This document shows positions 7,955 to 18,757 of a stretch of DNA of 64,000 nt, piece by piece (position 1 is the stretch's first letter; every line of letters begins with the position of its first letter). Location: the NCBI GenBank assembly GCA_013362785.1, contig JABFVM010000008.1:1-64000 (forward strand), written 5' to 3'. This stretch comes from Streptomyces sp. (lineage in GTDB: Bacteria > Actinomycetota > Actinomycetes > Streptomycetales > Streptomycetaceae). The notes beneath the pieces were generated by a model. It had not been told where the DNA came from. It was given only the letters and a program-made list of their open reading frames with translations, and did no database searches. The translations under genes and the position numbers were made by a program.

Positions 7955-9421
7955 ATGCCAAGGGAACAGCGCGGAGTCGACACCATCCCCGAGGGGGAAC
8001 GGACGAGCGGCCCACGGGACCTCGTCTCGATCCTGCTCGGGTCGAACCTCTGCCTGGGGGTGATCGTCTTCGGCTGGCTGCCCCCGTCCTTCGGCCTGGA
8101 CTGGTGGGCCTCGGTGAGCTCGATCGTGGTCGGCACCCTGGTCGGCACCGCCCTCACCGCCCCGCTGGCCCTGATCTCCCTGCGCACGGCGACGAACCTG
8201 TCCACGTCCTCCGGCGCCCAGTTCGGTGTCCGGGGCCGCCTGGTCGGCTCGGTCGTCGGCCTGCTGCTGGCGCTGGGCTACTCCGCGCTGACCGTGTGGA
8301 TCGGCGGCGATGTGATGGTGGGCGTGCTGGGCCGCCTGTTCGACGTCCCGGCGAACGACCTGTCGTACGGCGTGGTCTACGGGCTTCTGGCCGCGGCGAC
8401 CGTCGCGGGCGCGGTGTACGGCTACCGGGTGCTGCTCGCCATGTCCCGTGTCCTCGCGATCGGCATGACGGCCCTGCTGGTCCTCGGCGTGATCGCCTAC
8501 GCCCCGCACTTCACGACGGCCGCGCTGCCCGAGGCGGGCGGCTATCTGCTGGGCGGCTTCTGGCCGACGTGGCTCCTGGCGACGGTGGCGGCGGGTCTGT
8601 CGGGCCCGATCGCCTTCATCACCCTCCTCGGCGACTACACCCGCTACATCTCCCCGGCCCGCCACTCCTCCCGCCGGGTCCTGCACGCGACCTGGCTCGG
8701 CCTGATCCTGGGCCTGCTGGTCCCCCAGCTCTTCGGCACCTTCACGGCGTACGCGGCGCGGGCCGCCCTCGACTACGCCGGACCGCTCGTCTCCGCGTCC
8801 CCGACCTGGTACCTGGTCCCGCTCCTGCTGGCCGCCTCCACGGGCTCGGTCGGCAACGCGGGTCTGATGCTCTACTCCATGGGCCTCGACCTGGACGCGA
8901 TCCTGCCGCGCGCGTCCCGGGCGACGGCCACCTACGCGGTCGCGGTGGTCGCGACGGCCTGTGTGTTCGTCGGCCACTACTACTCGTCGGCCCAGGACGC
9001 GATGACGTCCTTCGTGCTCCTGCTGACCGCCATCGGCACCCCTTGGGCGGTCATCACCCTGATCGGCTTCGCACGATGCCGTGGCGTGTACGACGCGGAG
9101 GCCCTGCAGGTCTTCAACCGCCGGGCGCGGGGCGGGATCTACTGGTACCGGGCCGGCTGGCACATCCCGGCGACCGTGTCCTGGGCGCTGGGCGCGGCGG
9201 TGGGGGTGCTGGCCGTGTCCCTGCCGTCGTACGAGGGGCCGCTGCTGTCACTGACCGGCGGCGTGGACTGCAGCTTCCTGCTGTCGGGGGTGGTGGGCGG
9301 CCTCGGCTACCTGGCCCTGACCGGGCGGGCCGCTCGCACTCGCACGCCGGTCGCCACGGGTACCGAGGGGTCCGAGCCGGCCGAGGGGGCCGATGCTCAG
9401 CCCGCCTCGGTGATCTCGTAG
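7955..9421 (+). CDS. NCS1-family purine/cytosine-type permease
   Basis: 488 aa polytopic; STSSGAQFGVRGRLVGS, GLSGPIAFITLLGDYTRYI. Confidence 0.85.
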   Translation: MPREQRGVDTIPEGERTSGPRDLVSILLGSNLCLGVIVFGWLPPSFGLDWWASVSSIVVGTLVGTALTAPLALISLRTATNLSTSSGAQFGVRGRLVGSVVGLLLALGYSALTVWIGGDVMVGVLGRLFDVPANDLSYGVVYGLLAAATVAGAVYGYRVLLAMSRVLAIGMTALLVLGVIAYAPHFTTAALPEAGGYLLGGFWPTWLLATVAAGLSGPIAFITLLGDYTRYISPARHSSRRVLHATWLGLILGLLVPQLFGTFTAYAARAALDYAGPLVSASPTWYLVPLLLAASTGSVGNAGLMLYSMGLDLDAILPRASRATATYAVAVVATACVFVGHYYSSAQDAMTSFVLLLTAIGTPWAVITLIGFARCRGVYDAEALQVFNRRARGGIYWYRAGWHIPATVSWALGAAVGVLAVSLPSYEGPLLSLTGGVDCSFLLSGVVGGLGYLALTGRAARTRTPVATGTEGSEPAEGADAQPASVIS

Positions 9422-9444
9422 GCGGTTCGTGGGCATCGTGGAAC

Positions 9445-9488
9445 GGGCGAAGCCGCCCCGGACGGTGCTGTCCGGCGCGGCTTCGCCC
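9445..9488. terminator. Bidirectional terminator between permease and ilvE
   Basis: GGGCGAAGCCGCcCCGGAC...GTCCGGcGCGGCTTCGCCC. Confidence 0.7.
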
Positions 9489-9558
9489 TGAAGTCCTGGG
9501 ACTTGGGTCCTGGGTGCTGGGACTTGTGTGCTGGGCCCTGGGCCCTCGGTCCCCGTGG

Positions 9559-10647
9559 TCAGCCCAGCTTGTGCATCCAGCCGTGCTTGTCCTCGGCCGT
9601 CCCCCGCTGGATGTCCAGCAGCGCCTGCCGCAGCTTCAGCGTGACCTCGCCGGGCTGCCCGCCGCTCTGCTGCCACTCGGCGTCCGTGCGCTTGACCGTG
9701 CCGACCGGCGTGATGACCGCGGCCGTACCGCAGGCGAAGACCTCGGTGAGGGTGCCGTTCTCGGAGTCGCGCTGCCACTGGTCGACGGAGACGCGGCCCT
9801 CCTCGGACTCGTAGCCGAGGTCACGGGCGACCGAGAGGAGGGAGTCACGGGTGACGCCCTCCAGGATGGAGCCGGTGAGGGACGGGGTGATGATCTTGTC
9901 GCCGTACACGAAGTACAGGTTCATGCCGCCGAGCTCCTCGACCCACTTGCGCTCGACCGCGTCGAGGTAGCAGACCTGGGCGCAGCCCTTCGCGGCGGCC
10001 TCGGCCTGGGCCAGCAGGGAGGCGGCGTAGTTGCCACCGGTCTTGGCGTCGCCCATGCCGCCGGGGACGGCGCGGACGTGGTCCTCGGAGACCCAGATGG
10101 AGACCGGCTTGACGCCGCCCGGGAAGTAGGCGCCGGCCGGGGAGGCGATGACGATGAACAGGTACTCGCTCGCGGGCTTCACGCCCAGGCCGACCTCGGT
10201 GGCGATCATGAAGGGGCGCAGGTAGAGGGACTCCTCACCGCCGTGCGCCGGCACCCAGTCCGCGTCCTGCCCGACCAGCGCGTCGCACGCCTCGATGAAC
10301 GTCTCGACCGGCAGCTCCGGCATGCCGAGCCGGCGGGCCGACGCCTGGAAGCGCTTGGCGTTCTTCTCGGGACGGAAGGAGGCGACGGACCCGTCGGGCT
10401 GGCGGTAGGCCTTCAGCCCCTCGAAGATCTCCTGCGCGTAGTGCAGGACCATGGTGGCCGGGTCGAGGGAGAGCGGCGCGTACGGCACGAGCTCGCCGTC
10501 GTGCCAGCCGCGGCCCTCGGTCCACTTGATCGTCACCATGTGGTCGGTGAAGTGGCGGCCGAACCCCGGGTTGGCCAGTATCGCCTCGCGCTCGGCGGCG
10601 GAGAGCGGGCTGGCGGAGGGCTTGAGCTCGATCGTGGGCGTCGTCAT
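9559..10647 (-). CDS. ilvE: Branched-chain amino acid aminotransferase
   Basis: [56 protein letters not shown]. Confidence 0.95.
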   Translation of the reverse strand: MTTPTIELKPSASPLSAAEREAILANPGFGRHFTDHMVTIKWTEGRGWHDGELVPYAPLSLDPATMVLHYAQEIFEGLKAYRQPDGSVASFRPEKNAKRFQASARRLGMPELPVETFIEACDALVGQDADWVPAHGGEESLYLRPFMIATEVGLGVKPASEYLFIVIASPAGAYFPGGVKPVSIWVSEDHVRAVPGGMGDAKTGGNYAASLLAQAEAAAKGCAQVCYLDAVERKWVEELGGMNLYFVYGDKIITPSLTGSILEGVTRDSLLSVARDLGYESEEGRVSVDQWQRDSENGTLTEVFACGTAAVITPVGTVKRTDAEWQQSGGQPGEVTLKLRQALLDIQRGTAEDKHGWMHKLG

Positions 10648-10733
10648 GAGTAGATGTCCTTCACCGGTTTTGATTGTGGCGGGCCGCGCTCACGCCAGTA
10701 CTGCCAGTGGCCAGTGCTAGGACGTCCGAGCAT
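10644..10733 (-). CDS. Candidate 29-aa upstream ORF overlapping the ilvE start
   Basis: [29 protein letters not shown]; its stop overlaps the ilvE ATG (ATGA). Confidence 0.35.
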   Translation of the reverse strand: MLGRPSTGHWQYWRERGPPQSKPVKDIYS

Positions 10734-10843
10734 TCCCTGATTCCGCGGCTCCGCGTTCGATTATCGCAAGCGGAAGCCGTGGAAGAAATCGGCCTGATCG
10801 GCGTGATCCGGCGTGTATCGCGACCCAAGGGCTGATGGTGTCA

Positions 10844-10873
10844 CCCGGCGGCGGACATGGGGAAGCCGCCGGG
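10844..10873 (-). terminator. Hairpin downstream of leuB
   Basis: CCCGGCGGC ... GCCGCCGGG 9-bp stem 3' of leuB. Confidence 0.5.
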
Positions 10874-10921
10874 TACGGAGTGACCCGACGGCTTCGAAGG
10901 TTTTCGAGCGTGCGCGGCGGG

Positions 10922-11965
10922 TCAGCCGGCTACTCGTACGGCCAGCGCGTCGCCGATCTCCGACGTCGAGCGGGCGGGCTTGCCGGTGCGCTCCGCGAGG
11001 TCGGTCGAGACGGCCTCGTCGATCCGGGCGGCCTCGGCGTCGTAGCCGAGGTGGCGCAGGAGCAGGGCGACGGACAGGACCGTGGCGGTCGGGTCGGCCT
11101 TGCCCTGGCCGGCGATGTCGGGCGCGGAACCGTGGACCGGCTCGAACATCGACGGGAAGTCGCCGCTCGGGTTGATGTTTCCGCTCGCCGCGACGCCGAT
11201 GCCGCCGGAGACGGCCGCGGCGAGGTCGGTGATGATGTCGCCGAAGAGGTTGTCGGTGACGATGACGTCGAAGCGCTCGGGCTGGGTGACCAGGTAGATG
11301 GTCGCGGCGTCGACGTGCATGTACTCGGTGGTGACGTCGGGGAACTCCTCGGCCACCTTGTTGAAGATGTTGGTCCACAGGTGACCGGCGAAAGTCAGCA
11401 CGTTGTTCTTGTGGATCAGCGCCAGCCTCTTGCGCGGGCGGGCCTGCGCACGGGTGAAGGCGTCCCGGACGACGCGCTCGACACCGAAGGCCGTGTTCAC
11501 GGAGACCTCGGTGGCGACCTCGTGCTCGGTGCCCTTGCGGATGGTGCCGCCGTTGCCGGTGTACGGGCCCTCGGTGCCCTCGCGGACGACGATGAAGTCG
11601 ATCTCGGGCTGGCCGGCGAGCGGGGTGGCGACACCCGGGAGCAGCTTCGACGGACGCAGGTTGACGTGGTGGTCGAAGAGGAAGCGGAGCTTCAGCAGGA
11701 AGCCGCGCTCCAGGACACCGGACGGCACCGACGGGTCGCCGATGGCGCCGAGCAGAATCGCGTCGTGCTTCCTCAGCGCGTCGGCGTCGGCGTCGGTGAG
11801 GGTCTCACCGGTGGCGTGGTAGCGCCGGGCGCCGAAGTCGTACTCCTTGGTCTCCAGCTTCACATCCTGCGGGAGGACGGCGGAGAGGACCTTGAGCCCT
11901 TCGGCCACGACTTCCTGCCCGATGCCGTCACCGGGAATCACTGCGAGATTGAGGCTGCGAGACAT
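10922..11965 (-). CDS. leuB: 3-isopropylmalate dehydrogenase
   Basis: [69 protein letters not shown]. Confidence 0.95.
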   Translation of the reverse strand: MSRSLNLAVIPGDGIGQEVVAEGLKVLSAVLPQDVKLETKEYDFGARRYHATGETLTDADADALRKHDAILLGAIGDPSVPSGVLERGFLLKLRFLFDHHVNLRPSKLLPGVATPLAGQPEIDFIVVREGTEGPYTGNGGTIRKGTEHEVATEVSVNTAFGVERVVRDAFTRAQARPRKRLALIHKNNVLTFAGHLWTNIFNKVAEEFPDVTTEYMHVDAATIYLVTQPERFDVIVTDNLFGDIITDLAAAVSGGIGVAASGNINPSGDFPSMFEPVHGSAPDIAGQGKADPTATVLSVALLLRHLGYDAEAARIDEAVSTDLAERTGKPARSTSEIGDALAVRVAG

Positions 11966-12118
11966 GTCGGCACCCTACTCCTCGTCCCATGGAATGACAT
12001 GCGCTGTCCGCCATGCGGACGTGTGGGCAGGGGGCGGCGCTTGCGCGTCGACCGCCGTTCACCCGTATGAGGGGCGGGTGTTGGCCTCCGGTGCGCCCCC
12101 GCTGGGAACTTCTCCCCC

Positions 12119-13720
12119 ATGACTGTGTCTTCCAGGGGGACACCCCCCGGACCCCCCGTCCCCGACTTCGGCATCCCGCCCCAGCTCGCCCGCCGGATGA
12201 GCATGGCGGAGCAGCACGAGTACCTGCGCACCAAGCTGACCCGGCGCCGCACGCTGGTGACCGCGGGCGCGGTGGCGGGCGGGCTGCTGACGGGCTGCTC
12301 GGGGCCGGAGAAGTCGGCGGGCACGGCCGGCGCGCGACCCTCCCCGTCCGTCTCCACCAAGGTGCCGGGCTCCGCCGTCGCCCCCTTCGGCCGCCATCTC
12401 GCCTTCGGCGCCGACCCGAAGTCGCAGATGCGGATCTCCTGGCAGGTACCGGCCGCGGTGAAGAAGCCGTTCGTCCGGATCGGCCTGCGGCCCGACGACC
12501 TGAGCCGCAGGATCGACGCCGAGATCCGCGACCTGTACACCCCCGGACTGCAGGGCATCCGCGCGGCGCTGGAGCAGTACTACGTCCACGCGGCACTGGA
12601 CTCCCTGCGCCCCGGCACGACGTACTACTACGGCGTGGGCCATGACGGCTTCGACCCGGCGGCCCCCGCCAACCGCGCCACGATCGCCTCCTTCCGCACC
12701 GCTCCCGCGAGCCCGGAGACCTTCACCTTCACAGCCTTCGGAGACCAGGGTGTCAGCGAGGCGGCCGCCACCAACGACAAACTCCTGCTGGGCCAGAACC
12801 CCGCCTTCCACCTCCACGCCGGCGACATCTGCTACGCCAACGTCAGGGGCTCGGGCGAGAAGTCGGACGGCTACGACCCCGGCTTCTGGGACGGTTACCT
12901 CAAGCAGACCGAGTCGGTGGCCAAGTCGGTGCCGTGGATGGTGACGACCGGCAACCACGACATGGAGGCCTGGTACTCGCCGGACGGCTACGGCGGCCAG
13001 CTGGCCCGCTGGTCCCTGCCGGACAGCGGCTTCGACGCCCGCAAGGCCCCGGGCGTGTACTCCTTCACCTACGGCAACGTCGCCTTCGTGGCGCTGGACG
13101 CGAACGACGTGTCGTACGAGATCCCCGCCAACCAGGGGCACACGGGCGGCCGTCAGACCAAGTGGCTGGACGAGCGGCTCGGTGAACTGCGGGCGGCGAA
13201 GGGCGTCGACTTCATCGTCGTCTTCTTCCACCACTGCGCCTACTCGACGTCCTCGCACGCGTCCGACGGGGGTGTCCGGGCCGAGTGGGTGCCGCTGTTC
13301 GCCCGGCACCAGGTGGACCTGGTGATCAACGGGCACAACCACGTCTACGAGCGGACGGACGCCATCAAGAACGGCGAGGTCGGCGCGCAGGTGCCCATCG
13401 GCGCCTCGACGGACCCGACGCGGGACGGCATCGTGTACGTCACGGCGGGCGGGGGCGGCAAGGAGCTGTACGGCTTCCCCTCGGGCGTCGAGGAGAGCTA
13501 CGAGGGGCATGTCACCGAACGGGAGTCCGTCGACACGTTCAAGTGGACCAAGTCACGGAACACCAAGGCGGAGAGCGTGGAGTGGTCGCGGGTGCGCTAT
13601 CGGGGCTTCTCGTTCCTCAGCGTGGAGGCGGAGGGCGGCGCGAAGCCCCGGCTGAAGGTGTCGGCACTGGCACAGGACGGCAAGCGCATCGACCACTTCG
13701 AGGTGCGGCGCAGCAGCTGA
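12119..13720 (+). CDS. Purple acid phosphatase-like metallophosphoesterase, Tat/lipoprotein signal
   Basis: RRRTLVTAGAVAGGLLTGCSG; GDQG, HAGDICYAN, TTGNHDME, FFHHCAY, NGHNHVYER. Confidence 0.9.
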   Translation: MTVSSRGTPPGPPVPDFGIPPQLARRMSMAEQHEYLRTKLTRRRTLVTAGAVAGGLLTGCSGPEKSAGTAGARPSPSVSTKVPGSAVAPFGRHLAFGADPKSQMRISWQVPAAVKKPFVRIGLRPDDLSRRIDAEIRDLYTPGLQGIRAALEQYYVHAALDSLRPGTTYYYGVGHDGFDPAAPANRATIASFRTAPASPETFTFTAFGDQGVSEAAATNDKLLLGQNPAFHLHAGDICYANVRGSGEKSDGYDPGFWDGYLKQTESVAKSVPWMVTTGNHDMEAWYSPDGYGGQLARWSLPDSGFDARKAPGVYSFTYGNVAFVALDANDVSYEIPANQGHTGGRQTKWLDERLGELRAAKGVDFIVVFFHHCAYSTSSHASDGGVRAEWVPLFARHQVDLVINGHNHVYERTDAIKNGEVGAQVPIGASTDPTRDGIVYVTAGGGGKELYGFPSGVEESYEGHVTERESVDTFKWTKSRNTKAESVEWSRVRYRGFSFLSVEAEGGAKPRLKVSALAQDGKRIDHFEVRRSS

Positions 13721-13739
13721 TCGACCCGAGGTGCGGCGG

Positions 13740-13880
13740 CTACGCCGCCTGGTGGCCCGTCGCCCCGCCGTTGTCCCTGCGGTCGAGGGCGCGCTGGAGG
13801 GCGGCTGCGGCGTTCTTGCGGTCGGACTCGCTCGTACGGGAGAGGTGACGGACTCGGCGGCGGGCGGTCGTCTCGGCCAT
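13740..13880 (-). CDS. Small basic hypothetical protein (46 aa), absent from the ORF track
   Basis: MAETTARRRVRHLSRTSESDRKNAAAALQRALDRRDNGGATGHQAA*; AAGGAG about 10 nt upstream of ATG. Confidence 0.65.
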   Translation of the reverse strand: MAETTARRRVRHLSRTSESDRKNAAAALQRALDRRDNGGATGHQAA

Positions 13881-14138
13881 GGGAAATCGACTCCTTCGAC
13901 ATCCTGGAGTTCAACAAGGGGTTACGAGACGCCGGGTGGGGCGGGGAGCGGTGCCGCAGGGGTTGCCTGCACGGGGCCCGGCTCACGACCGCCATTCGCT
14001 TGATCGAGCGAGACGTTCGGCTCCTACAAAGCTAAGGGAGGACGGCGCATCTGTCTCCACAATTACTCGGACTTCCTACTATCTGAGACGGTGGACTAGG
14101 TCACACAGCGCTGACCTGCACTTTTCGCCGTCACCCCG

Positions 14139-14708
14139 TCAGAGCACATCCCCGTCCCGCCAGTCGAAGACCAGCTCGAAGGCAGGGTCGAGGGCAGGCG
14201 TGAGCGCAGAGGTGAGGGCAGCCCTCACAAACGTGCTCCCCTCCTCGTCCGCCAGCCGCACGACGCCCTCGGGCCCCAGCCCGCAGACCCGACCGCCCCA
14301 CACCTGCCAGCCCCGGGCGGCGTACAGCGCGGCCCCCTCGTCGCTCGCGGACAGCATCCCCGCGTCATAGGCCCGGTCGATCACCCGCTCCAGCTCCGCC
14401 ATCACGCGCCCGCCCAGCCCGGTACGCCGCGCCTGCGGCAGTACGCCGACCGCCTCGACGTACCCGACCCGCAGCCACCGCTCCCGGTGCCGCACCCGCC
14501 GCATGATCACGGACCCGTGCGCGACGAGCCGCCCGGCGTCGTCCTGCACCAGGGCGTGCATCCCGCCGAGCCCGTGCTCGAAGTCCTCGTCGGAGAAGTC
14601 GCCGTCGAACGCTTCGTCCAACAGGGCGCGGATCGCGTGCAGTTCGGTGGGGGTGAGGTCGGCGGTGTGGGCGGTGCGCACGGCGAAGGGGGGCGCGGTT
14701 GTGGTCAT
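14139..14708 (-). CDS. GNAT acetyltransferase resembling aminoglycoside 2'-N-acetyltransferase AAC(2')-I
   Basis: FDGDFSDEDFEHGLGGMHALVQDDAGRLVAHGSVIMRR...LRVGYVEAVGV...YAARGWQVW...DWRDGDVL; collinear with AAC(2')-I motifs. Confidence 0.8.
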   Translation of the reverse strand: MTTTAPPFAVRTAHTADLTPTELHAIRALLDEAFDGDFSDEDFEHGLGGMHALVQDDAGRLVAHGSVIMRRVRHRERWLRVGYVEAVGVLPQARRTGLGGRVMAELERVIDRAYDAGMLSASDEGAALYAARGWQVWGGRVCGLGPEGVVRLADEEGSTFVRAALTSALTPALDPAFELVFDWRDGDVL

Positions 14709-14868
14709 CGGCCCAGTATCGGCGCCCGCGCCGGACGGGTGTCGAGGACCGGCCACCGGGGTCACGATGGACGGATGCCGCCCGGCGGCCCGGGTCGTGG
14801 ATCGCCCACTTGGCTGATCCTCCGCGCGGCACGGGACAGACGGACACGACGAGGGGAACGGTGAGGTC

Positions 14869-15075
14869 ATGAACGACACGGCGAAGGTGTTCCTTGAGGG
14901 CGGCCCGGACGACCTGCCCGACCGGATCGTCCCCACCCCCTCCCCCGGCCCGGACGTGAAGATCGAGCTCCGCAACGGCTACGAACACTTCCGGCCGACC
15001 GCACGCAAGGCGAACACGCCCGAGGGCAGCCTCTCCGTGTACGAGTGGTGGGAGCGCACGGAGATGCCGGGCTGA
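14869..15075 (+). CDS. Small DUF5988-like protein
   Basis: 68 aa: MNDTAKVFLEGGPDDLPDRIVPTP...LRNGYEHFRPT...GSLSVYEWWERTEMPG. Confidence 0.7.
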   Translation: MNDTAKVFLEGGPDDLPDRIVPTPSPGPDVKIELRNGYEHFRPTARKANTPEGSLSVYEWWERTEMPG

Positions 15076-15123
15076 CGGAGACTGCGGGCCAGGGCCCCGG
15101 CCCACGTCACGGAGCACCGCGGC

Positions 15124-15948
15124 TCACCCCAGGACCGTCGCCACCGCCTCCCGGAAGCCCTTCGGGTCCTCCACCCAGGGCAGATGCCCGGCATCGGGCA
15201 GGATCACCCGGTCCGCCCTCGGCAGCGCCCGCTCAAGCGAGTCCACCGCCGAGCGCGGCCGGATGTCCCGGGCGCCGTCGACGATCAGCACGGGCAGGTC
15301 GAGGACCCGGCAGGCGGCGTACAGCTCGGGGGTGCCCCAGGTGTGTCGCCGTTCGGCGTTCAGGGCGGCACCGCACTCGGTGTTGATCCCGAACCACGGG
15401 TCGGCCATCCGCCCGGCATGCTCCAGCGCCCGTGACCGGTCCTCGAACTCCGCGGACCATTGCAGCACCGCCCGTTCCCGGTCGCCCTTGGGCAACTCCC
15501 GCCAGCGGGCGAGCCGTTCGGGATCCTCGCCCAGCCTCGCGAGGAGGTTCTCCTCGTAGCCCGGGTGCCACTCGGCGTCCGGGCCGATGCCCGTTCCGGA
15601 CACGTACACCAGCGCGCTCACCCGGTCCGGGTGGGCCAGTGCGTAGGCGAGCGCGAGCTGCGCGCCCCAGGAATGGCCGAGCAGCACCGTCCGCTCCAGC
15701 CCGAAGTGCTGTCGTACGGCGTCGAGATCGGCCACGAAGCGCGCGGTCGTCCATGGCCCGGCACACCGCTCGGAGCGCCCGCACCCGCGCTGGTCCCAGC
15801 GCACCACCGTGGCCAGGTCGCCGAGCATTCCCGCCACGTCCCCGAACATGTCCCACAGCCCGGGCCCGCCGTGGCACAGCACCAGCGGCTCGCCGCGGCC
15901 GGATGCGCTCGCCCACAGTCGTACGCCGTCGTCCGTCGTCACCGTCAT
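15124..15948 (-). CDS. Alpha/beta hydrolase (proline iminopeptidase-like)
   Basis: LVLCHGGPGLWDMF, VRWDQRGCGRSE, LLGHSWGAQLAL; likely start MTVTTDDGVRLWA at 15948. Confidence 0.85.
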   Translation of the reverse strand: MTVTTDDGVRLWASASGRGEPLVLCHGGPGLWDMFGDVAGMLGDLATVVRWDQRGCGRSERCAGPWTTARFVADLDAVRQHFGLERTVLLGHSWGAQLALAYALAHPDRVSALVYVSGTGIGPDAEWHPGYEENLLARLGEDPERLARWRELPKGDRERAVLQWSAEFEDRSRALEHAGRMADPWFGINTECGAALNAERRHTWGTPELYAACRVLDLPVLIVDGARDIRPRSAVDSLERALPRADRVILPDAGHLPWVEDPKGFREAVATVLG

Positions 15949-15970
15949 GGCCGTATTCTCCCCGCACGGC

Positions 15971-16000
15971 AAGGGCCGGGTCCGTCAAGACCCGGCCCTT
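15971..16000. terminator. Terminator hairpin downstream of pruA
   Basis: AAGGGCCGGGT-ccgtcaag-ACCCGGCCCTT. Confidence 0.7.
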
Positions 16001-16017
16001 TGCGCTGAGTTGGGGTG

Positions 16018-17649
<1,632 letters not shown>

Positions 17650-17688
17650 GGGTTCCGTAACTCCTTGCTTGAGCGGGTGTGTCGGGGC

Positions 17689-18615
17689 TCAGCCCTTGCT
17701 GATCATCGAGCGCGCGAAGAAGCGCAGGTTCGCCGGCTTCTCAGCGAGCCGCCGCATGAAGTAGCCGTACCAGTCGGTGCCGTAGGCGGTGTAGACGCGC
17801 ATGCGGTGGCCCTCGGCGGCCAGTCGCAGGTGCTCGTCGCTCCTGATTCCGTACAGCATCTGGAACTCGTACTCGTCGAGCTTTCGCCCGGCGCGCCGGG
17901 CGAGTTCCTGGGCGATGGAGATCAGGCGCGGGTCGTGGGACCCGATCATCGGGTACCCGGCGCCCTCCATCAGAATCTTCAGGACTCGGACGTACGCCTT
18001 GTCGATCTCGTGTTTCTGCTGGTAGGCGACCTCGGCGGGCTCCTTGTACGCCCCCTTGACCAGCCGCACCCGGCTCCCGGCCGCGGCGAGGCGGCGGGCG
18101 TCGGCCTCGGTGCGGAAGAGGTAGGCCTGGATGACGCAGCCGGTCTGCGGGAAGTCCCGGCGCAGCTCCTCGTGGATGGCGAACATCGAGTCGAGGGTGG
18201 TGTGGTCCTCGGCGTCGAGCGTGACGGTGGTGCCGATCGCGGCGGCGGCCTCGACGACCGGACGGACGTTGGCGAGGGCGAGCTCGTGCCCGCCGTCCAG
18301 TGCCTGTCCGAACATCGACAGCTTCACGGACATCTCGGCCCGCTCACCCAGCTCCAGCTCCTTGAGCCGGTCGATGAGCGCCAGATAGGCGTCCCGGGCG
18401 GCCGCGGCCTGTTCCGGGCGGGTGATGTCCTCGCCGACGACGTCCATCGTCAGTTCCAGACCCCGGTCGCTGAGGTCCCGGATGATCGGCACCATCTCGT
18501 CGACCGTCTCGCCCGGAATGAAGCGGTCGACGACCTGCTTGGTCACCGGAGCCGCCGAGATCAGGCGTCGCATCCGGTCGCTGCGCGACGCGGCAAGAAT
18601 CACGGGACCCAGCAC
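17689..18615 (-). CDS. putA: Proline dehydrogenase
   Basis: Likely GTG start LGPVILAASRSDRMRRLISAAPVTKQVVDRFIPGE; VTLDAEDHTTLDS, RVRLVKGAYKEP, YGTDWYGYFMRRLAEKPAN. Confidence 0.92.
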   Translation of the reverse strand: MLGPVILAASRSDRMRRLISAAPVTKQVVDRFIPGETVDEMVPIIRDLSDRGLELTMDVVGEDITRPEQAAAARDAYLALIDRLKELELGERAEMSVKLSMFGQALDGGHELALANVRPVVEAAAAIGTTVTLDAEDHTTLDSMFAIHEELRRDFPQTGCVIQAYLFRTEADARRLAAAGSRVRLVKGAYKEPAEVAYQQKHEIDKAYVRVLKILMEGAGYPMIGSHDPRLISIAQELARRAGRKLDEYEFQMLYGIRSDEHLRLAAEGHRMRVYTAYGTDWYGYFMRRLAEKPANLRFFARSMISKG

Positions 18616-18757
18616 GGGGCACCTCCACAGAACAGCGAAAGGCGGCCGAATCCCAACCATCCGGGTACGGCACGGAGAACCACCGTGAAACCTAAGGATC
18701 CCTCCGATCGTCGGCCATCGACAGCTGTCACGCATCCGTGCCGCAGATCTCAGACAG

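Noticed and set aside
7840-10653. 937-aa plus-strand ORF
   Set aside because: Arg/Gly/Pro-rich out-of-frame reading over the NCS1 permease and antisense ilvE; high-GC artefact
13881-14139. tRNA or small RNA gene in the AT-richer intergenic region
   Set aside because: No cloverleaf, TTCGAATC-like T-loop or CCA pattern recognised
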